DNA from: a candidate division KSB1 bacterium
GTDB taxonomy: Bacteria > Zhuqueibacterota > Zhuqueibacteria > JANLFK01 > Oleimicrobiaceae
Direction: 5' to 3'
NCBI GenBank assembly: GCA_034506335.1
Contig: JAPDPR010000008.1
Coordinates: 31,437 to 95,436, forward strand
Length of the DNA stretch: 64,000 nt
The position numbers and the translations under genes were made by a program. Positions 1-9,231 of this stretch are shown here, piece by piece; position 1 is the first letter of the stretch, and each line of letters begins with the position of its first letter. The notes beneath the pieces are model-generated. The model was not told the DNA's origin. It saw only the letters and a program-made list of their open reading frames with translations, and did no database searches.

Positions 1-395
1 TGGGAGGACAGTTCGAGAGCGGCACTGCGTTCGGAGCCGCCAACCACCTTAGGCATGGTAACGAATCGTTCACCTTTACTCACGGTCACGTAGATTCGTC
101 TGCCCCTTTTTGCCGGAGCGCCTGGTTCAGGGCTCTGAAACAGCACCACCCCCGGCTCATGTTCGCTGTCAAATTGTTCGCCGGCCTTGACGATGCGAAA
201 ACCCGCTTGGCTCAGCTTCAACTGGGCGGCAGCATAGGTTAAACCCACAACATCGGGGACGGCCACGTCCCGACCATGGCGGGTATACAGGGGCATGATC
301 ACGCGATCGCACGTCACATACAGCAGAATGATAGCCACTGCGCCCCACAGTAGTCGTTTCAGAGTAGCGAAAATCCTCTCTGGCTTGGGCACCAT
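1..395 (-). CDS. PASTA-domain membrane protein (3' part beyond window)
   Basis: The first 131 codons are visible. A short basic cytoplasmic tail is followed by one membrane segment (about residues 15-29). A complete PASTA domain covers about residues 43-107 and opens with 'VAVPDVVGLTYAAAQ'. A second PASTA domain begins at 'FVTMPKVVGG' and runs off the window. PASTA domains bind peptidoglycan or muropeptides and occur on PBPs, Ser/Thr kinases and stand-alone anchored proteins. The short tail shows that this is not a PBP or kinase unless it is circularly rearranged. The ATG at 395 is chosen because GGAGGAG lies 6 nt upstream. It starts 18 bp after rsmB on the same strand, so it is probably co-transcribed with fmt-rsmB. 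Confidence 0.8.
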   Translation of the reverse strand, partial: MVPKPERIFATLKRLLWGAVAIILLYVTCDRVIMPLYTRHGRDVAVPDVVGLTYAAAQLKLSQAGFRIVKAGEQFDSEHEPGVVLFQSPEPGAPAKRGRRIYVTVSKGERFVTMPKVVGGSERSAALELSS

Positions 396-413
396 CGTTC
401 TCCTCCGGCAAGA

Positions 414-1805
414 CTAAGCTCGCCTGACTAGGCGCGCGGCAAAGCTCCCGTCCATCCCATGGCGGTAGGAGGTGCGCACGTAGCCGGCCCCATCGACCAG
501 GTCCGGGTGGATGTACTGGGAGGCGTGGTCAAGTTCGAAGCCTGGATGGGTCTGAAGAAAATGTTCCACCACCTGCTCGTTCTCCTCGGGCTCAATGGTA
601 CAGGTGCTGTAGACCACGACGCCGCCCACCGGCACCAGGCTTGCGGCGCTATGGAGCAGCTGCTTCTGGAGTGCCACCAGCACTGGTATGTCCTTTTCGC
701 GCCGCTGCCACCGCAAGTCTGCACGTTTGGAGAGCACCCCAAAACCGGTGCAGGGAGCGTCCAGCAGGACGTGGGTTGCCTCGCGCACGGCAGGCCGCCT
801 CCCATCGGCGACCACCGGGAACAAACGGGTTAGTCCCAGACGAGCGCGATTCTCGGCGGTGAGGCGAGTGCGCAGCTTGCTAATGTCGGAGGCGATGATG
901 CGCGCCCGATCGCCCGTGAGCTCCGCCACATAGGCCGCCTTTCCACCCGGTGCCGCACAGAGGTCTACTACCATAGAATCCGCAGTGGCGCCAAGGAGGC
1001 GCGCAGGGAGCCCGGCGCTGACGTCTTGTACGGAGCATTTGCCGTCGCGGACAAGGTCCATGCGCCGCACGTCAACCTGGTGGTTGCCAAGAACAAGAAA
1101 GTTTTCGTCGTAAGGCGAAGGAATGGGCGAGGCAATAGTTTCGAGGTAGGCGCGGATTTCTTCCGGCTCGGCTCGTAGCCGGTTCGTGCGCAGGGTGAAT
1201 CGCGGCACGGCGTTGTTCGCCTGGCACATGCGCACCGTCTCCTCGACTCCATAACGGCTCACCCATCGGCGTACCATCCAGGCAGGATGTGAGTAGCGTG
1301 CAGTGATGGCCTTCACCGGATCGTTTTCCATGGACGGCCACGGGATGCTCTCCCGTTGGCGGATGAAAGAGCGCAACACGCCGTTGACCACACTCGCCCA
1401 GTTCTTGCCTGCTGTCGCCTGGGCCAGCTCCACTGCCTGATCCACGGCAGCATAGTCCGGAATCCTGTCCAGCGCCAACAACTGGTACAGGCCCGTCTCC
1501 AAAATGGGGAGGATCGTGGTCGGACAACTCTTGAGCCCTCGGCGGAAGAGGTGGTCCAGAAGCCAATGGATGGTGCCCATCCAGCGGCAGCTGCCGTTGA
1601 CCAGCTCTGTGGCTAGCGCACGGTCGCGGGGTGCAAGAGGGTAACGCGTTAGCGTCTCGTCCAGCAGCAGGTCCAGTCGTCCGTGCCCCTCATGCCACTG
1701 CCGCAATACGTGCACTGCAACTTCGCGGGAGGTGTTCATCTGTCGGCGCGCCGGAGCGGGTCTGGCCGCCGCAGACGGCACTGGTCGAGCATTACGTGCC
1801 TTCAT
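414..1805 (-). CDS. rsmB: 16S rRNA (cytosine-967-C5)-methyltransferase RsmB
   Basis: This cytoplasmic SAM-dependent enzyme makes m5C967 in 16S rRNA. Its N-terminal third is a NusB-like RNA-binding domain ('REVAVHVLRQWHEGHGRLD'). The C-terminal Rossmann domain shows SAM motif I 'DLCAAPGGKAAYVAEL', motif IV with the releasing Cys in 'LLDAPCTGFGVL', and motif VI with the nucleophilic Cys in 'VYSTCTIEPEENE'. At about 463 aa it is slightly longer than the E. coli enzyme (429 aa). I place the start at the ATG at 1805, 7 nt after the fmt stop, with GAGAGG at the end of fmt as ribosome binding site. An alternative ATG at 1829 overlaps fmt. The fmt-rsmB pair is a classic conserved neighbourhood. Confidence 0.95.
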   Translation of the reverse strand: MKARNARPVPSAAARPAPARRQMNTSREVAVHVLRQWHEGHGRLDLLLDETLTRYPLAPRDRALATELVNGSCRWMGTIHWLLDHLFRRGLKSCPTTILPILETGLYQLLALDRIPDYAAVDQAVELAQATAGKNWASVVNGVLRSFIRQRESIPWPSMENDPVKAITARYSHPAWMVRRWVSRYGVEETVRMCQANNAVPRFTLRTNRLRAEPEEIRAYLETIASPIPSPYDENFLVLGNHQVDVRRMDLVRDGKCSVQDVSAGLPARLLGATADSMVVDLCAAPGGKAAYVAELTGDRARIIASDISKLRTRLTAENRARLGLTRLFPVVADGRRPAVREATHVLLDAPCTGFGVLSKRADLRWQRREKDIPVLVALQKQLLHSAASLVPVGGVVVYSTCTIEPEENEQVVEHFLQTHPGFELDHASQYIHPDLVDGAGYVRTSYRHGMDGSFAARLVRRA

Positions 1806-1812
1806 TTGTTGC

Positions 1813-2763
1813 CTATTTCCTCTCACCAAAAATGATCCCAGGGTGCAATGAGTGCCCCTGCAGGAACTCCTCGGCGCTCATGCGCCGCTTACCCTCCGGC
1901 TGGATCTCCAAGAGCGCCAATACCCCTTCACCAGTGGCGACATGGATGAGGCCGCTCTTGCGATCGACCCGCGCCACCTGTCCCGGACGCTTGCCGTGTC
2001 CGTAGGGCTTGACCACCTGTGTGCGGTAGACCTTGAGTATCTTGCCCTCCTGATAAGTAAACGCCCCAGGAAAAGGGCACAGTCCTCGCACCAGGTTATG
2101 AATTTGTGAGGCCGGTCTGCGCCAATCGATTTCGCACATCTCGCGCACGATCTTGGGTGCTCGAGTCGCCTCGCCCTGCTGTGGCACCGGCTTGACCGAC
2201 CCTTCCGCAATCCGTTCAACCGTCTCGACCAGCAACTCTGCACCCGCCAATGCCAAACGGTCGTGCAGCTCCCCTGCGGTTTCTTCCGGACCTATGGGGA
2301 GTGCACGCTGCAGGAGGATGGCACCAGTGTCCACCTTTTCCTCAATGAGAAAAGTAGTCACCCCGGTCTCGCGTTCACCGTTGATGATAGCCCAATTGAT
2401 GGGCGCGGCGCCTCGGTATTTGGGAAGAAGCGATGCATGGAGGTTCACCGTGCCTTTGGGTGGCATGGTGAAAACCTCCGGCGGCAGGATGCGGAAGGCC
2501 ACCACCACAAACAGGTCGGCAGCGCACCGGCGCAGCGCAGCCAAGAAGGCCGGGTCGACGAGGTCTTCAGGCTGAAGCACAGGGAGCTGATGGCGACTGG
2601 CGCACAGCTTGACCTGGGAGGGTTGTAGGGTCAGCCCTCGTCCCCGCTCGCGGTCCGGGGTGGTCACCACCGCCACCACCTGGTGCTGACTTTGCACCAA
2701 TGCTTCAAGCGAGGGCACCGCAAACTCTGGGGTGCCAAAGAACACAATTCTCAGCGCATTCAT
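1813..2763 (-). CDS. fmt: Methionyl-tRNA formyltransferase
   Basis: The enzyme transfers formyl from 10-formyl-THF to initiator Met-tRNA. The 316 aa match the family length. Residues 4-15 'LRIVFFGTPEFA' start the formyltransferase Rossmann fold. The active-site block is visible as 'NLHASLLPKYRGAAPINWAI' (Asn and His of the catalytic triad), and the Asp lies in 'EEKVDTGAILLQ'. The C-terminal tRNA-binding domain follows from about residue 205. It is the first gene of a fmt-rsmB-PASTA group. A GC-rich hairpin lies between yajC and fmt. Confidence 0.96.
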   Translation of the reverse strand: MNALRIVFFGTPEFAVPSLEALVQSQHQVVAVVTTPDRERGRGLTLQPSQVKLCASRHQLPVLQPEDLVDPAFLAALRRCAADLFVVVAFRILPPEVFTMPPKGTVNLHASLLPKYRGAAPINWAIINGERETGVTTFLIEEKVDTGAILLQRALPIGPEETAGELHDRLALAGAELLVETVERIAEGSVKPVPQQGEATRAPKIVREMCEIDWRRPASQIHNLVRGLCPFPGAFTYQEGKILKVYRTQVVKPYGHGKRPGQVARVDRKSGLIHVATGEGVLALLEIQPEGKRRMSAEEFLQGHSLHPGIIFGERK

Positions 2764-2797
2764 AGCCCTCCACGCGACGTATGAGAGGTTTGCGCAG

Positions 2798-2822
2798 GGC
2801 GCCGCGCAAGCGGCACGGCGCC
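2798..2822 (-). terminator. Possible GC hairpin between yajC and fmt
   Basis: A perfect 7-bp inverted repeat (GGCGCCG / CGGCGCC) with an 11-nt spacer sits 14 nt after the yajC stop and 35 nt before fmt. No T-run follows it, so it may be a weak or attenuating terminator. The call is structural only. Confidence 0.3.
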
Positions 2823-2835
2823 GACTCGGATCAGG

Positions 2836-3150
2836 TTAGGCTTTGTAGACAATTCTATCCTTGGCAACCTCCACCTTCACGTTTTCGGCAATTTTCAGGA
2901 TAACGATATTCTCCTGTTCTTTTTCGCCCACCACCACGCCGTAAATGCCGCCTGCAGTCAGCACGCGATCGCCCTTCTGGATGCTGGCTAGCATCTCGCG
3001 CACTTGTTTTTGCCGCTTCGCCTGCGGACGGATGAAAAAAAAGTACATAATGACGATGAGCAGAAAGATCCAGAGGAACATGCCCATGGCGGGCCTTGCC
3101 CCGGCAGAGCCGGAGGCGCTCAACAAAAGCGCGGGCAAGAATGCGGTCAC
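2836..3150 (-). CDS. yajC: Preprotein translocase subunit YajC
   Basis: A 104-aa single-pass membrane protein, accessory to SecDF. The core is 'MGMFLWIFLLIVIMYFFFIR' followed by the family hallmark 'RPQAKRQKQ' and a soluble beta-rich tail ('IQKGDRVLTAGGIYGVV'). The start is a GTG overlapping the tgt stop by 4 nt, with AGGAGG about 6 nt upstream. The tgt-yajC order is conserved across many bacteria, which supports both calls. An ATG about 21 codons downstream is a possible alternative start, but the coupled GTG has the better ribosome binding site. Confidence 0.93.
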   Translation of the reverse strand: MTAFLPALLLSASGSAGARPAMGMFLWIFLLIVIMYFFFIRPQAKRQKQVREMLASIQKGDRVLTAGGIYGVVVGEKEQENIVILKIAENVKVEVAKDRIVYKA

Positions 3151-4307
3151 ATTGGCCTCCTTGCATTGGTTAGTTCTTCTTCGCTTTCACTCAAATAGTG
3201 CCCCAGGAACTCTTCGCGCCATGCAAGAAAATGCCCCTGCGCGATTGCCTGGCGCATTTCGGCCATCAGGCGCAGGTAGAACCTCAGATTGTGAATGGTG
3301 GCCAGGCGCAGGGCGAGGATCTCTTCCGCCTGAAACAGGTGTCGGATGTAGGCGCGACTGAACGTACGACAGGCATAGCAGTCGCATGTCTCATCGATTG
3401 GGCGAAAGTCCTCGCTGCAGGTCGCGTTCTTGACCACCAACGGTCCCGTCCTGGTGAACACGGTGCCGTTGCGCCCATTGCGGGTGGGCATAACGCAGTC
3501 AAACAGATCAACGCCAAGAGCCACGCAGTGGATAAGGTCTTCCGGCTTACCGACGCCCATGAGGTACCGGGGACGGTCCTCAGGAAGCCTTTCCGCACAG
3601 AGTGCCGCAGTCTCGTAGAGAGCGCTCTTGGGTTCGCCCACCGAGAGTCCCCCAATGGCGTATCCCGGAAAATCAAGCTCCGCGAGGCGGTCACAGCATT
3701 CTTCGCGCAGATCGGGGTACGTGCTCCCTTGCACGATGGCAAAGAGACTTTGTTCGAACCCCAGGACGGGCTCGGTCTCCTTCCAGCGCTTTAAGCTCCT
3801 CTCTGCCCACCGCACGGTCATTTCCATGGAGTCCTTCGCATAGCTCCACTCACAGGGGTAGGGGGTGCATTCGTCCAGGACCATAGCGATGTCCGAACCG
3901 AGAGCCCGCTGCAAGTCTACTACCAGCTCCGGCGTGAAGAAGTGGTAGGAGCCATCCAGATGGGACTGAAAACGTACCCCTTGCTCGTTTATGGTGCGCA
4001 ATTCAGCCAAACTAAAGACTTGATAACCGCCGCTGTCGGTGAGCACTGGTCGGTTCCAAGAGGCGAAGCGTTGAATACCCCCGGCTCTTCGCACCAGCTC
4101 TACCCCTGGGCGCAAGTAGAGGTGGTAGGTGTTGCTCAGGATGATTTGGGCCCCGCACGCCACCAGATCGTCGGGTGACAGAGTTTTTACCGTCCCTTGG
4201 GTGCCCACGGGCATGAACGCGGGGGTTTCCACGACGCCGTGTGGTAACTCCAGAGTTCCCACGCGCGCCGCACTGTGGATATCTTTCTTCTGAACGGAAA
4301 AACGCAC
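3147..4307 (-). CDS. tgt: tRNA-guanine transglycosylase (queuine/preQ1)
   Basis: The enzyme exchanges guanine-34 for preQ1 in GUN-anticodon tRNAs. The 386-aa length is typical. The catalytic Asp-containing signature reads 'LTDSGGYQVFSLAEL' (Tyr where Phe is more usual). A second conserved Asp is in 'FQSHLDGSYHFFTPE', the substrate loop is 'GGLSVGEP', and the zinc site is 'CDCYACRTFSRAYIRH' near the C-terminus. It is coupled to yajC by a 4-nt overlap. Confidence 0.96.
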   Translation of the reverse strand: MRFSVQKKDIHSAARVGTLELPHGVVETPAFMPVGTQGTVKTLSPDDLVACGAQIILSNTYHLYLRPGVELVRRAGGIQRFASWNRPVLTDSGGYQVFSLAELRTINEQGVRFQSHLDGSYHFFTPELVVDLQRALGSDIAMVLDECTPYPCEWSYAKDSMEMTVRWAERSLKRWKETEPVLGFEQSLFAIVQGSTYPDLREECCDRLAELDFPGYAIGGLSVGEPKSALYETAALCAERLPEDRPRYLMGVGKPEDLIHCVALGVDLFDCVMPTRNGRNGTVFTRTGPLVVKNATCSEDFRPIDETCDCYACRTFSRAYIRHLFQAEEILALRLATIHNLRFYLRLMAEMRQAIAQGHFLAWREEFLGHYLSESEEELTNARRPM

Positions 4308-4315
4308 GCCTTTCC

Positions 4316-5689
4316 CTATGTAAGTAACTGCTTGAGCGCAGCGTCAACGCGCTCTACCCCAACTACGTCGAGTCCGCCTGGGCGTCGTGTGGTGCGCATG
4401 CTGGAGGATGGCACCAGGGCGCGCGCAAAGCCCATTCGCTGGATTTCTCCCAGGCGCTTGTCCAGATGGGCCACGGCACGCACTTCGCCGCCCAGCCCTA
4501 CTTCGCCGACTGCAACTGCCACCGGGTCGACAACCTTGTTCTGCATACTGGAAGCGATCGCCACGGCAATGCCCAAGTCTGCGGCTGGCTCATCCAGGCG
4601 GGCTCCCCCAGCCACGTTGACGAAGACGTCGAAAGTGCCCAGCCTAAGCCCAAGGCGTTTTTCCAGCACTGCCAGAAGCAGCGCCACGCGGCGATGGTCG
4701 ACGCCCGAGGTGGTACGCTGAGGCACACCGTAACTAGTCGGTGCCACCAGCGCCTGAATCTCTACCAAGATCGGCCTCGTACCTTCCAAGACGCAGCTTA
4801 CCACGCTGCCGCTTGTGTCTCCCCGCCGCTCGGAGAGAAAATAGGCAGAAGGGTTTGTTACTTCCGCGAGGCCGCTGTCCGTCATCTCGAAGACGCCGAT
4901 CTCGCGCGTGGAACCGAAGCGGTTTTTCACTGCACGCAGGACGCGGTACATGTGGTCGCGGTCGCCTTCGAACAGGAGCAACGTATCGACCATGTGCTCC
5001 AGTGTCTTGGGGCCCGCGAGATAGCCTTCCTTGGTCACATGCCCAATCAGGAAGACGGGAACTGCACTGCGCTTGGCCAGAGAGATCAGCTCTAACGCAC
5101 ATTCCCGCACCTGGCTGATGCTGCCGGGCGCGCTCTCGAAGAGCGGTTTGTACATCGTCTGAATCGAGTCGACCACAACCAGCCCTGGGCGCAGCTCGTC
5201 AATGGCTTCCAGCACTGCGTCGATGTTTGTCTCTGCCAGCACAAAGAGGTGCTCCCCACATGGGCCAAGCCTTTCGGCCCGCATCTTGGTTTGGCGCGCC
5301 GATTCCTCGCCCGAAACGTAGAGCACTGCGCGATCCGGTTGGGCAAGGGCCATGGCCTGCTGCAGCATGAGCGTGGACTTGCCAATTCCCGGCTCACCAC
5401 CAACCAGAATCACAGAGCCGGGGACAATTCCCCCACCCAAAACTCGGTTGAACTCCCCAAATGGCGTCCGGATGCGGGGTTCTTCCGTGCCGGCAACATC
5501 GATGAGCCGTACTGGCCTACTCAAAGCCGGCCCAGGGAGCCGCTGCGCCCGCGCGGGCTGAGGCACAACCCTCTCTTCCACGAAGCTATTCCACGCACCG
5601 CACTCCGTGCACCGCCCGAGCCATTTCGGCGAGACGAAACCGCAGGACTGGCAAACGAATCTGCTCTTTTGCTTTTTCCCTTCACTCAT
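4316..5689 (-). CDS. radA: DNA repair protein RadA (Sms)
   Basis: RadA is a RecA-like ATPase that promotes branch migration in recombination. The N-terminal zinc finger is 'CQSCGFVSPKWLGRCTEC'. The Walker A motif is 'GGEPGIGKSTL', the RadA-specific KNRFG motif is in 'VKNRFGSTREIGVF', and a Lon-protease-like C-terminal domain lacks protease function. The ATG at 5689 places the finger at the N-terminus as in the family. A longer reading up to 5770 adds 27 low-complexity residues and was rejected. The gene ends 8 bp before tgt, so radA-tgt-yajC may be one transcript. Confidence 0.95.
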   Translation of the reverse strand: MSEGKKQKSRFVCQSCGFVSPKWLGRCTECGAWNSFVEERVVPQPARAQRLPGPALSRPVRLIDVAGTEEPRIRTPFGEFNRVLGGGIVPGSVILVGGEPGIGKSTLMLQQAMALAQPDRAVLYVSGEESARQTKMRAERLGPCGEHLFVLAETNIDAVLEAIDELRPGLVVVDSIQTMYKPLFESAPGSISQVRECALELISLAKRSAVPVFLIGHVTKEGYLAGPKTLEHMVDTLLLFEGDRDHMYRVLRAVKNRFGSTREIGVFEMTDSGLAEVTNPSAYFLSERRGDTSGSVVSCVLEGTRPILVEIQALVAPTSYGVPQRTTSGVDHRRVALLLAVLEKRLGLRLGTFDVFVNVAGGARLDEPAADLGIAVAIASSMQNKVVDPVAVAVGEVGLGGEVRAVAHLDKRLGEIQRMGFARALVPSSSMRTTRRPGGLDVVGVERVDAALKQLLT

Positions 5690-6693
5690 GCACTGGTCCC
5701 CAGCCAAGGGAGAACCGCACCTGTGGAGAACGCCGCGGAGCGCGGGCACGACAGAGAAACAATACCACACGGAGCAGATACTTCTAACGCTGGCAACCTT
5801 TTAAGGTTTCCGGATATTGTCTTTCCCGTCTCTATTTCGATTTGTACGCCGATGGCGCGCACTCTCGTACGAGCGAGTTGCTCGCGCCTTGAACGAAACC
5901 GATTTGTCTCCTCCGCCGCCCAGAAGGCGGAGACGGTCTTGCACGGGTCCCATGGGAACCCTGCTGTGCGCTCCTAACTGCCCGTTCTCAATGTGTGCCG
6001 GTCCGCTCACCTCCTCCTCGTTGGTGGACCCACTGATTGGCCTTGAGCGACCTGACCGGCTCTTGCAGCACCCGTCCGTTTGCTGCCACTGCGTTCGGTC
6101 CGGCTGCACGCGCCCTGGTCCTCGCCCTTGGACCGCAATCTCACGGAGTTGAGCACACGAGTCAAGGACTCATCTCGCACACACTGTGCGTCACGTGATC
6201 AGAAACAAGGGGCCAAGGTGTGTGTTACCTTTCCCTTGTGTGGTATTCGAGATGTACCAGCCCGTGCTTGAGCCGCTGCGCCTGCGCTCGATTTGCCTCG
6301 GGGAGGCTGCCACGGTGTGAAGCAGGCCGAGGCCTTAGAAAGGTGTGCGCCCTCTGTGCGTGTCTTCCGCACGTGACCTTGCGCTACTGCGGAGGTCCTG
6401 AATCTCGAATGCAAGAAACCATGGGCCGCGTCTGGAGCTCGGACGCTGACTGTCCACCAAGTCTCCGGTGCTACCGACTAGGTGCAGGAGTAGGTTTTGG
6501 CCCCCGTAGAATGCGGCTGCGGACCCTGCAGGCCGGTTTAGGAGTCCACGCGCCAAGAATGCTCCGTGAGCCGCAGCCAAAAGCTCGCGACGCAGGGTGC
6601 GCCTTTACAGAAGGCGCCCAAGCCAAAATAGGGAAAATATTGCAGAAAATCAAGTCATTTTTTCCCGGGGTCGCTGGTTGCGTCGCTATTGGC
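5690..6693. other. 1.0-kb gene-free interval with short palindromes
   Basis: No open frame here has a ribosome binding site or a recognisable protein. Near radA there are three short inverted repeats: CTCGTACGAG (~5864), GCGAG/CTCGC (~5873-5885), and a bulged stem around the GGCGGAG repeat (~5906-5934). Further on there is a near-palindrome around TCCCATGGGA (5948-5957). I looked for tmRNA, RNase P RNA, SRP RNA and tRNA signatures on both strands and recognised none. An AT-rich stretch with GGGAAAA / TTTTTTCCC lies just after the TolB-like gene (about 6630-6665) and could terminate it. Confidence 0.4.
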
Positions 6694-7923
6694 CTAAAAC
6701 AGTTCCTCCAGCTCCTCTATCGCAGGCGGGCGGGTCAAATCAATCAGGTAAAGCTGGAATACACGTGTGCGATCAGAGTGGAACACGATGCGGTCCCCCT
6801 CCGGCGAAAAGCGCGGATGTCCATCGATGGCCTCATCGTCGGTCAGGCGAAGCAAAGCTGTGCCGTCCCGTGCCATGAGAAAGAGATCGTAGCGACCGTT
6901 GTCCTTCGCGGCAAAGACGATTTGTTTGCCATCGGGTGAGTAGCAAGGGGATGCTTTCGCACCCAGAGCGTCAGTGAGGATGCTTATGCGACCAGTGCGT
7001 AATTCCAACTCGCAAAGAAGGGACCGGCCATTTTCCTCTTGGACGAAAAGCAAAAAGGCACCGTCAGGCGACACTGCTGGCCCGAAGGAATCGACATCCG
7101 GGCCAGTCACTGGCCGAGTGGTACGACGCGTCAGATCCAGTGCCATCAAAGTACGCCGCTTTTCGCTTTGCGCACTGACGAAAAACAGGGTATGGCCTTG
7201 GGGATCCAGCACGGGGTGAAAGTCGTCCGTATGCGTGGTGGTCAAACGCTTGACCTGGCTCTTGTCCAACGCGTAGAGGTATATCTCGCGCTGCTGCAGT
7301 CTGGGGTCCGCAAAGGGCTCGCTGTCTCGCGTGGAGGTGAAGACCAGTACACTGCCGTCGTGGGAAACAAACGGGGCCTCATCTCTGCCAGGGTGGTCGG
7401 TCAGGCGGGTCAAAGCACCTGTGCGAATATTCAGCACATACAGGTCCCAGTTACCACCCCGGTTGGATTGCAAGGCCAACCGCTGACCGTCGGGGAACCA
7501 GCTGGCAAAGGCGTGGTGATATCGTCCGGTGGTGAGCTGCTCGATGTGGAACGGCCGACCCAACTCGCGAGCCAGGCGCGCCAAGAGCTCACTACCGGCC
7601 GGAGAGCGGACCGCCCGAAGGATGAGGTTTTTTCCTTCACTATGTAATCCTAGGGTCCTCAGGGTTTGGCCCTTTTCGTAAAGAGCAGGGGGATATTCAG
7701 GCGCTCGCTTTAGGGCGCTGTCAAACTGCGCCACCGCCTGGCGGAGTTGGCCGAGGCGGGCGTAGGCCACGCCGAGTCTGACTCGCGCATCGACATCTTC
7801 CGGCGCAAGCTTGACTGAGAGGACAAGTTCGTTCAGCGAAGTTCCGGTTCCTCCGTGCTGGGGCTGTCGCGATGCGCAACCTGTGACAAACAGGGCCAAG
7901 ACCAGGCAGAGATACCTTCCCAT
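6694..7923 (-). CDS. TPR plus TolB-like beta-propeller lipoprotein
   Basis: About 409 aa. The lipoprotein signal 'LVLALFVTGC' (Cys16) predicts a lipid anchor. TPR-like helices follow at about residues 28-100 ('DARVRLGVAYARLGQLRQAV'). Six WD40/PD40-type blades come next, each with a 'sPDG..l.F' core such as 'YSPDGKQIVFAAKDNG' and 'FSPEGDRIVFHSD'. This resembles TolB and the PD40 lipoproteins common in FCB bacteria, which act as periplasmic scaffolds, but no partner genes (tolQRA, pal) are adjacent, so I do not call it TolB. The ATG at 7923 has GAGGAG upstream. A reading from 7977 would hide the signal peptide. Confidence 0.75.
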   Translation of the reverse strand: MGRYLCLVLALFVTGCASRQPQHGGTGTSLNELVLSVKLAPEDVDARVRLGVAYARLGQLRQAVAQFDSALKRAPEYPPALYEKGQTLRTLGLHSEGKNLILRAVRSPAGSELLARLARELGRPFHIEQLTTGRYHHAFASWFPDGQRLALQSNRGGNWDLYVLNIRTGALTRLTDHPGRDEAPFVSHDGSVLVFTSTRDSEPFADPRLQQREIYLYALDKSQVKRLTTTHTDDFHPVLDPQGHTLFFVSAQSEKRRTLMALDLTRRTTRPVTGPDVDSFGPAVSPDGAFLLFVQEENGRSLLCELELRTGRISILTDALGAKASPCYSPDGKQIVFAAKDNGRYDLFLMARDGTALLRLTDDEAIDGHPRFSPEGDRIVFHSDRTRVFQLYLIDLTRPPAIEELEELF

Positions 7924-7973
7924 CAAAACAACTCCTCGGCGTTCATAGACCCAATTCCGCGCACACGGTGAGA

Positions 7974-9128
7974 TCATGGAAGTGCTTCCACCAGCCGGTC
8001 AATGTCCTCCGCGTTGTTGTAGAAGTGGGGCGAAATCCTGATTAGCCCATTCCTCTCGGAGGTCACCACCTTTTTCTCCAGCAGCTGCTCATAAACCATA
8101 CGCGCAGGAACGCGCCGATGCCGAAAACTGAGGATGCCAGACCGGTGGCCGTCCGTCATGCGGGTCACCAGCTCGTACCCTTTCTCTTGGACCAGAGATG
8201 CCGCGCGTTCGGTGAGCCACAGAACCCTTTCCTCGATTTGCGGGACACCCACTTCGGCAAGCATGCTCACACTGGCGCCGAGTCCAGCGATGCCCAACAA
8301 GTTTTGACAGCCGCCTTCGAAGCGGTGCACAGATTGCTTGTACGGCTGCCGAAGATCGGAAAATGCGGTTGGATTCTCCACACTCAGCCATCCAAGGGTT
8401 GGGGTGAAGAGGGAAGGGAGTAGCTCCTTCCGTATGTAGAGCATTCCCTGCCCCCACGGTCCCATGAGCCATTTGACCCCGTTGACGGCGACAAAGTCGG
8501 CCGCCACTGCCCGTACGTTCATGCGCAGCGCCCCCACGCCTTGGGTGCCGTCCACGAAGAAGAGCACATTGCGCCGGCGACACAGTTCACCCACTGCTGC
8601 CAGGTCATGGCGCCACCCATCGTCATACTCCACGAAGCAGAGGCTCAGCAGACGCGTGCGCTTGTCTATTGCCTCGGCCAGCGGTTCAATGCTGCCGTCC
8701 CTTGGCATCTTGACCAGGCGCGTTTCCACCCCTATGTTCTGCAGATTAAGCCAGGGATGAATATTGGCTGGGAATTGATTGACCGGCGTGACGATGTTGT
8801 CGCCGGGTTGCAGGCGGAGTGCCTGCGCCACTAAGGCAGCGGCCGCGGTCACGCTTTGCACAAAAGTGATCTCCTCCGGCTCCGCCTGGATGAGGTCGGC
8901 CAAGAGTTTCCTGGTTTGCTCGGCAAAGGCGTGCCACTGCTCCTCTCTCAGGTCGCCGTACTCGCAGTCCCGGAGGTGCTCGAGGATTTTCTCTTTGACC
9001 CTCCGCGACTCGGGGGCGTTAGAAGCATGGTTAAGGTAGGCGTACTCAGGGACGATCGCGAACTCACGCCGGTATCGGACAACGTCGCGGTCAGTGAGCA
9101 TCGACGGGTGCGGTTCCGTTGGTTTCAT
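7974..9128 (-). CDS. Class V PLP-dependent aminotransferase (cysteine-desulfurase fold)
   Basis: About 384 aa. Residues 17-40 ('EYAYLNHASNAPESRRV') resemble the N-terminus of class V enzymes. The PLP-binding region shows the conserved Asp in 'FVDGTQGVGALRM' and a probable Schiff-base Lys in 'NGVKWLMGPWGQG'. Relatives include isopenicillin-N epimerase-like and selenocysteine-lyase-like proteins. I see no basis for choosing a substrate and no iscU or suf neighbours. The start is uncertain: the ATG at 9128 lies 39 nt beyond a strong hairpin and has only a weak ribosome binding site. The ATG at 9101 is an alternative. Upstream codons to 9260 run through the hairpin and are unlikely to be coding. 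Confidence 0.8.
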   Translation of the reverse strand: MKPTEPHPSMLTDRDVVRYRREFAIVPEYAYLNHASNAPESRRVKEKILEHLRDCEYGDLREEQWHAFAEQTRKLLADLIQAEPEEITFVQSVTAAAALVAQALRLQPGDNIVTPVNQFPANIHPWLNLQNIGVETRLVKMPRDGSIEPLAEAIDKRTRLLSLCFVEYDDGWRHDLAAVGELCRRRNVLFFVDGTQGVGALRMNVRAVAADFVAVNGVKWLMGPWGQGMLYIRKELLPSLFTPTLGWLSVENPTAFSDLRQPYKQSVHRFEGGCQNLLGIAGLGASVSMLAEVGVPQIEERVLWLTERAASLVQEKGYELVTRMTDGHRSGILSFRHRRVPARMVYEQLLEKKVVTSERNGLIRISPHFYNNAEDIDRLVEALP

Positions 9129-9166
9129 GCATGCAAAGCGTAGCCAGGCGGATCCTGAGGTGGAGA

Positions 9167-9200
9167 GGAGAAGGCGAGGCCTCTGGTCCTCGCCTTCTCC
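9167..9200 (-). terminator. Strong hairpin ending the slipin operon
   Basis: A perfect 13-bp inverted repeat (GGAGAAGGCGAGG / CCTCGCCTTCTCC) with an 8-nt loop lies 32 nt after the slipin stop. No long T-tract follows on either strand, so it could be a factor-assisted terminator or an mRNA 3'-end stabiliser. It separates the dmpA-nfeD-slipin unit from the aminotransferase. Confidence 0.6.
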
Positions 9201-9231
9201 CACTTTGTCCTGTGCCTGGCGTGCTCCTCGG

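Noticed and set aside
6220..6939. 239-codon plus-strand open frame overlapping the end of the TolB-like gene
   Set aside because: Cys-rich incoherent translation, no start signal, and half of it is antisense to the propeller gene.
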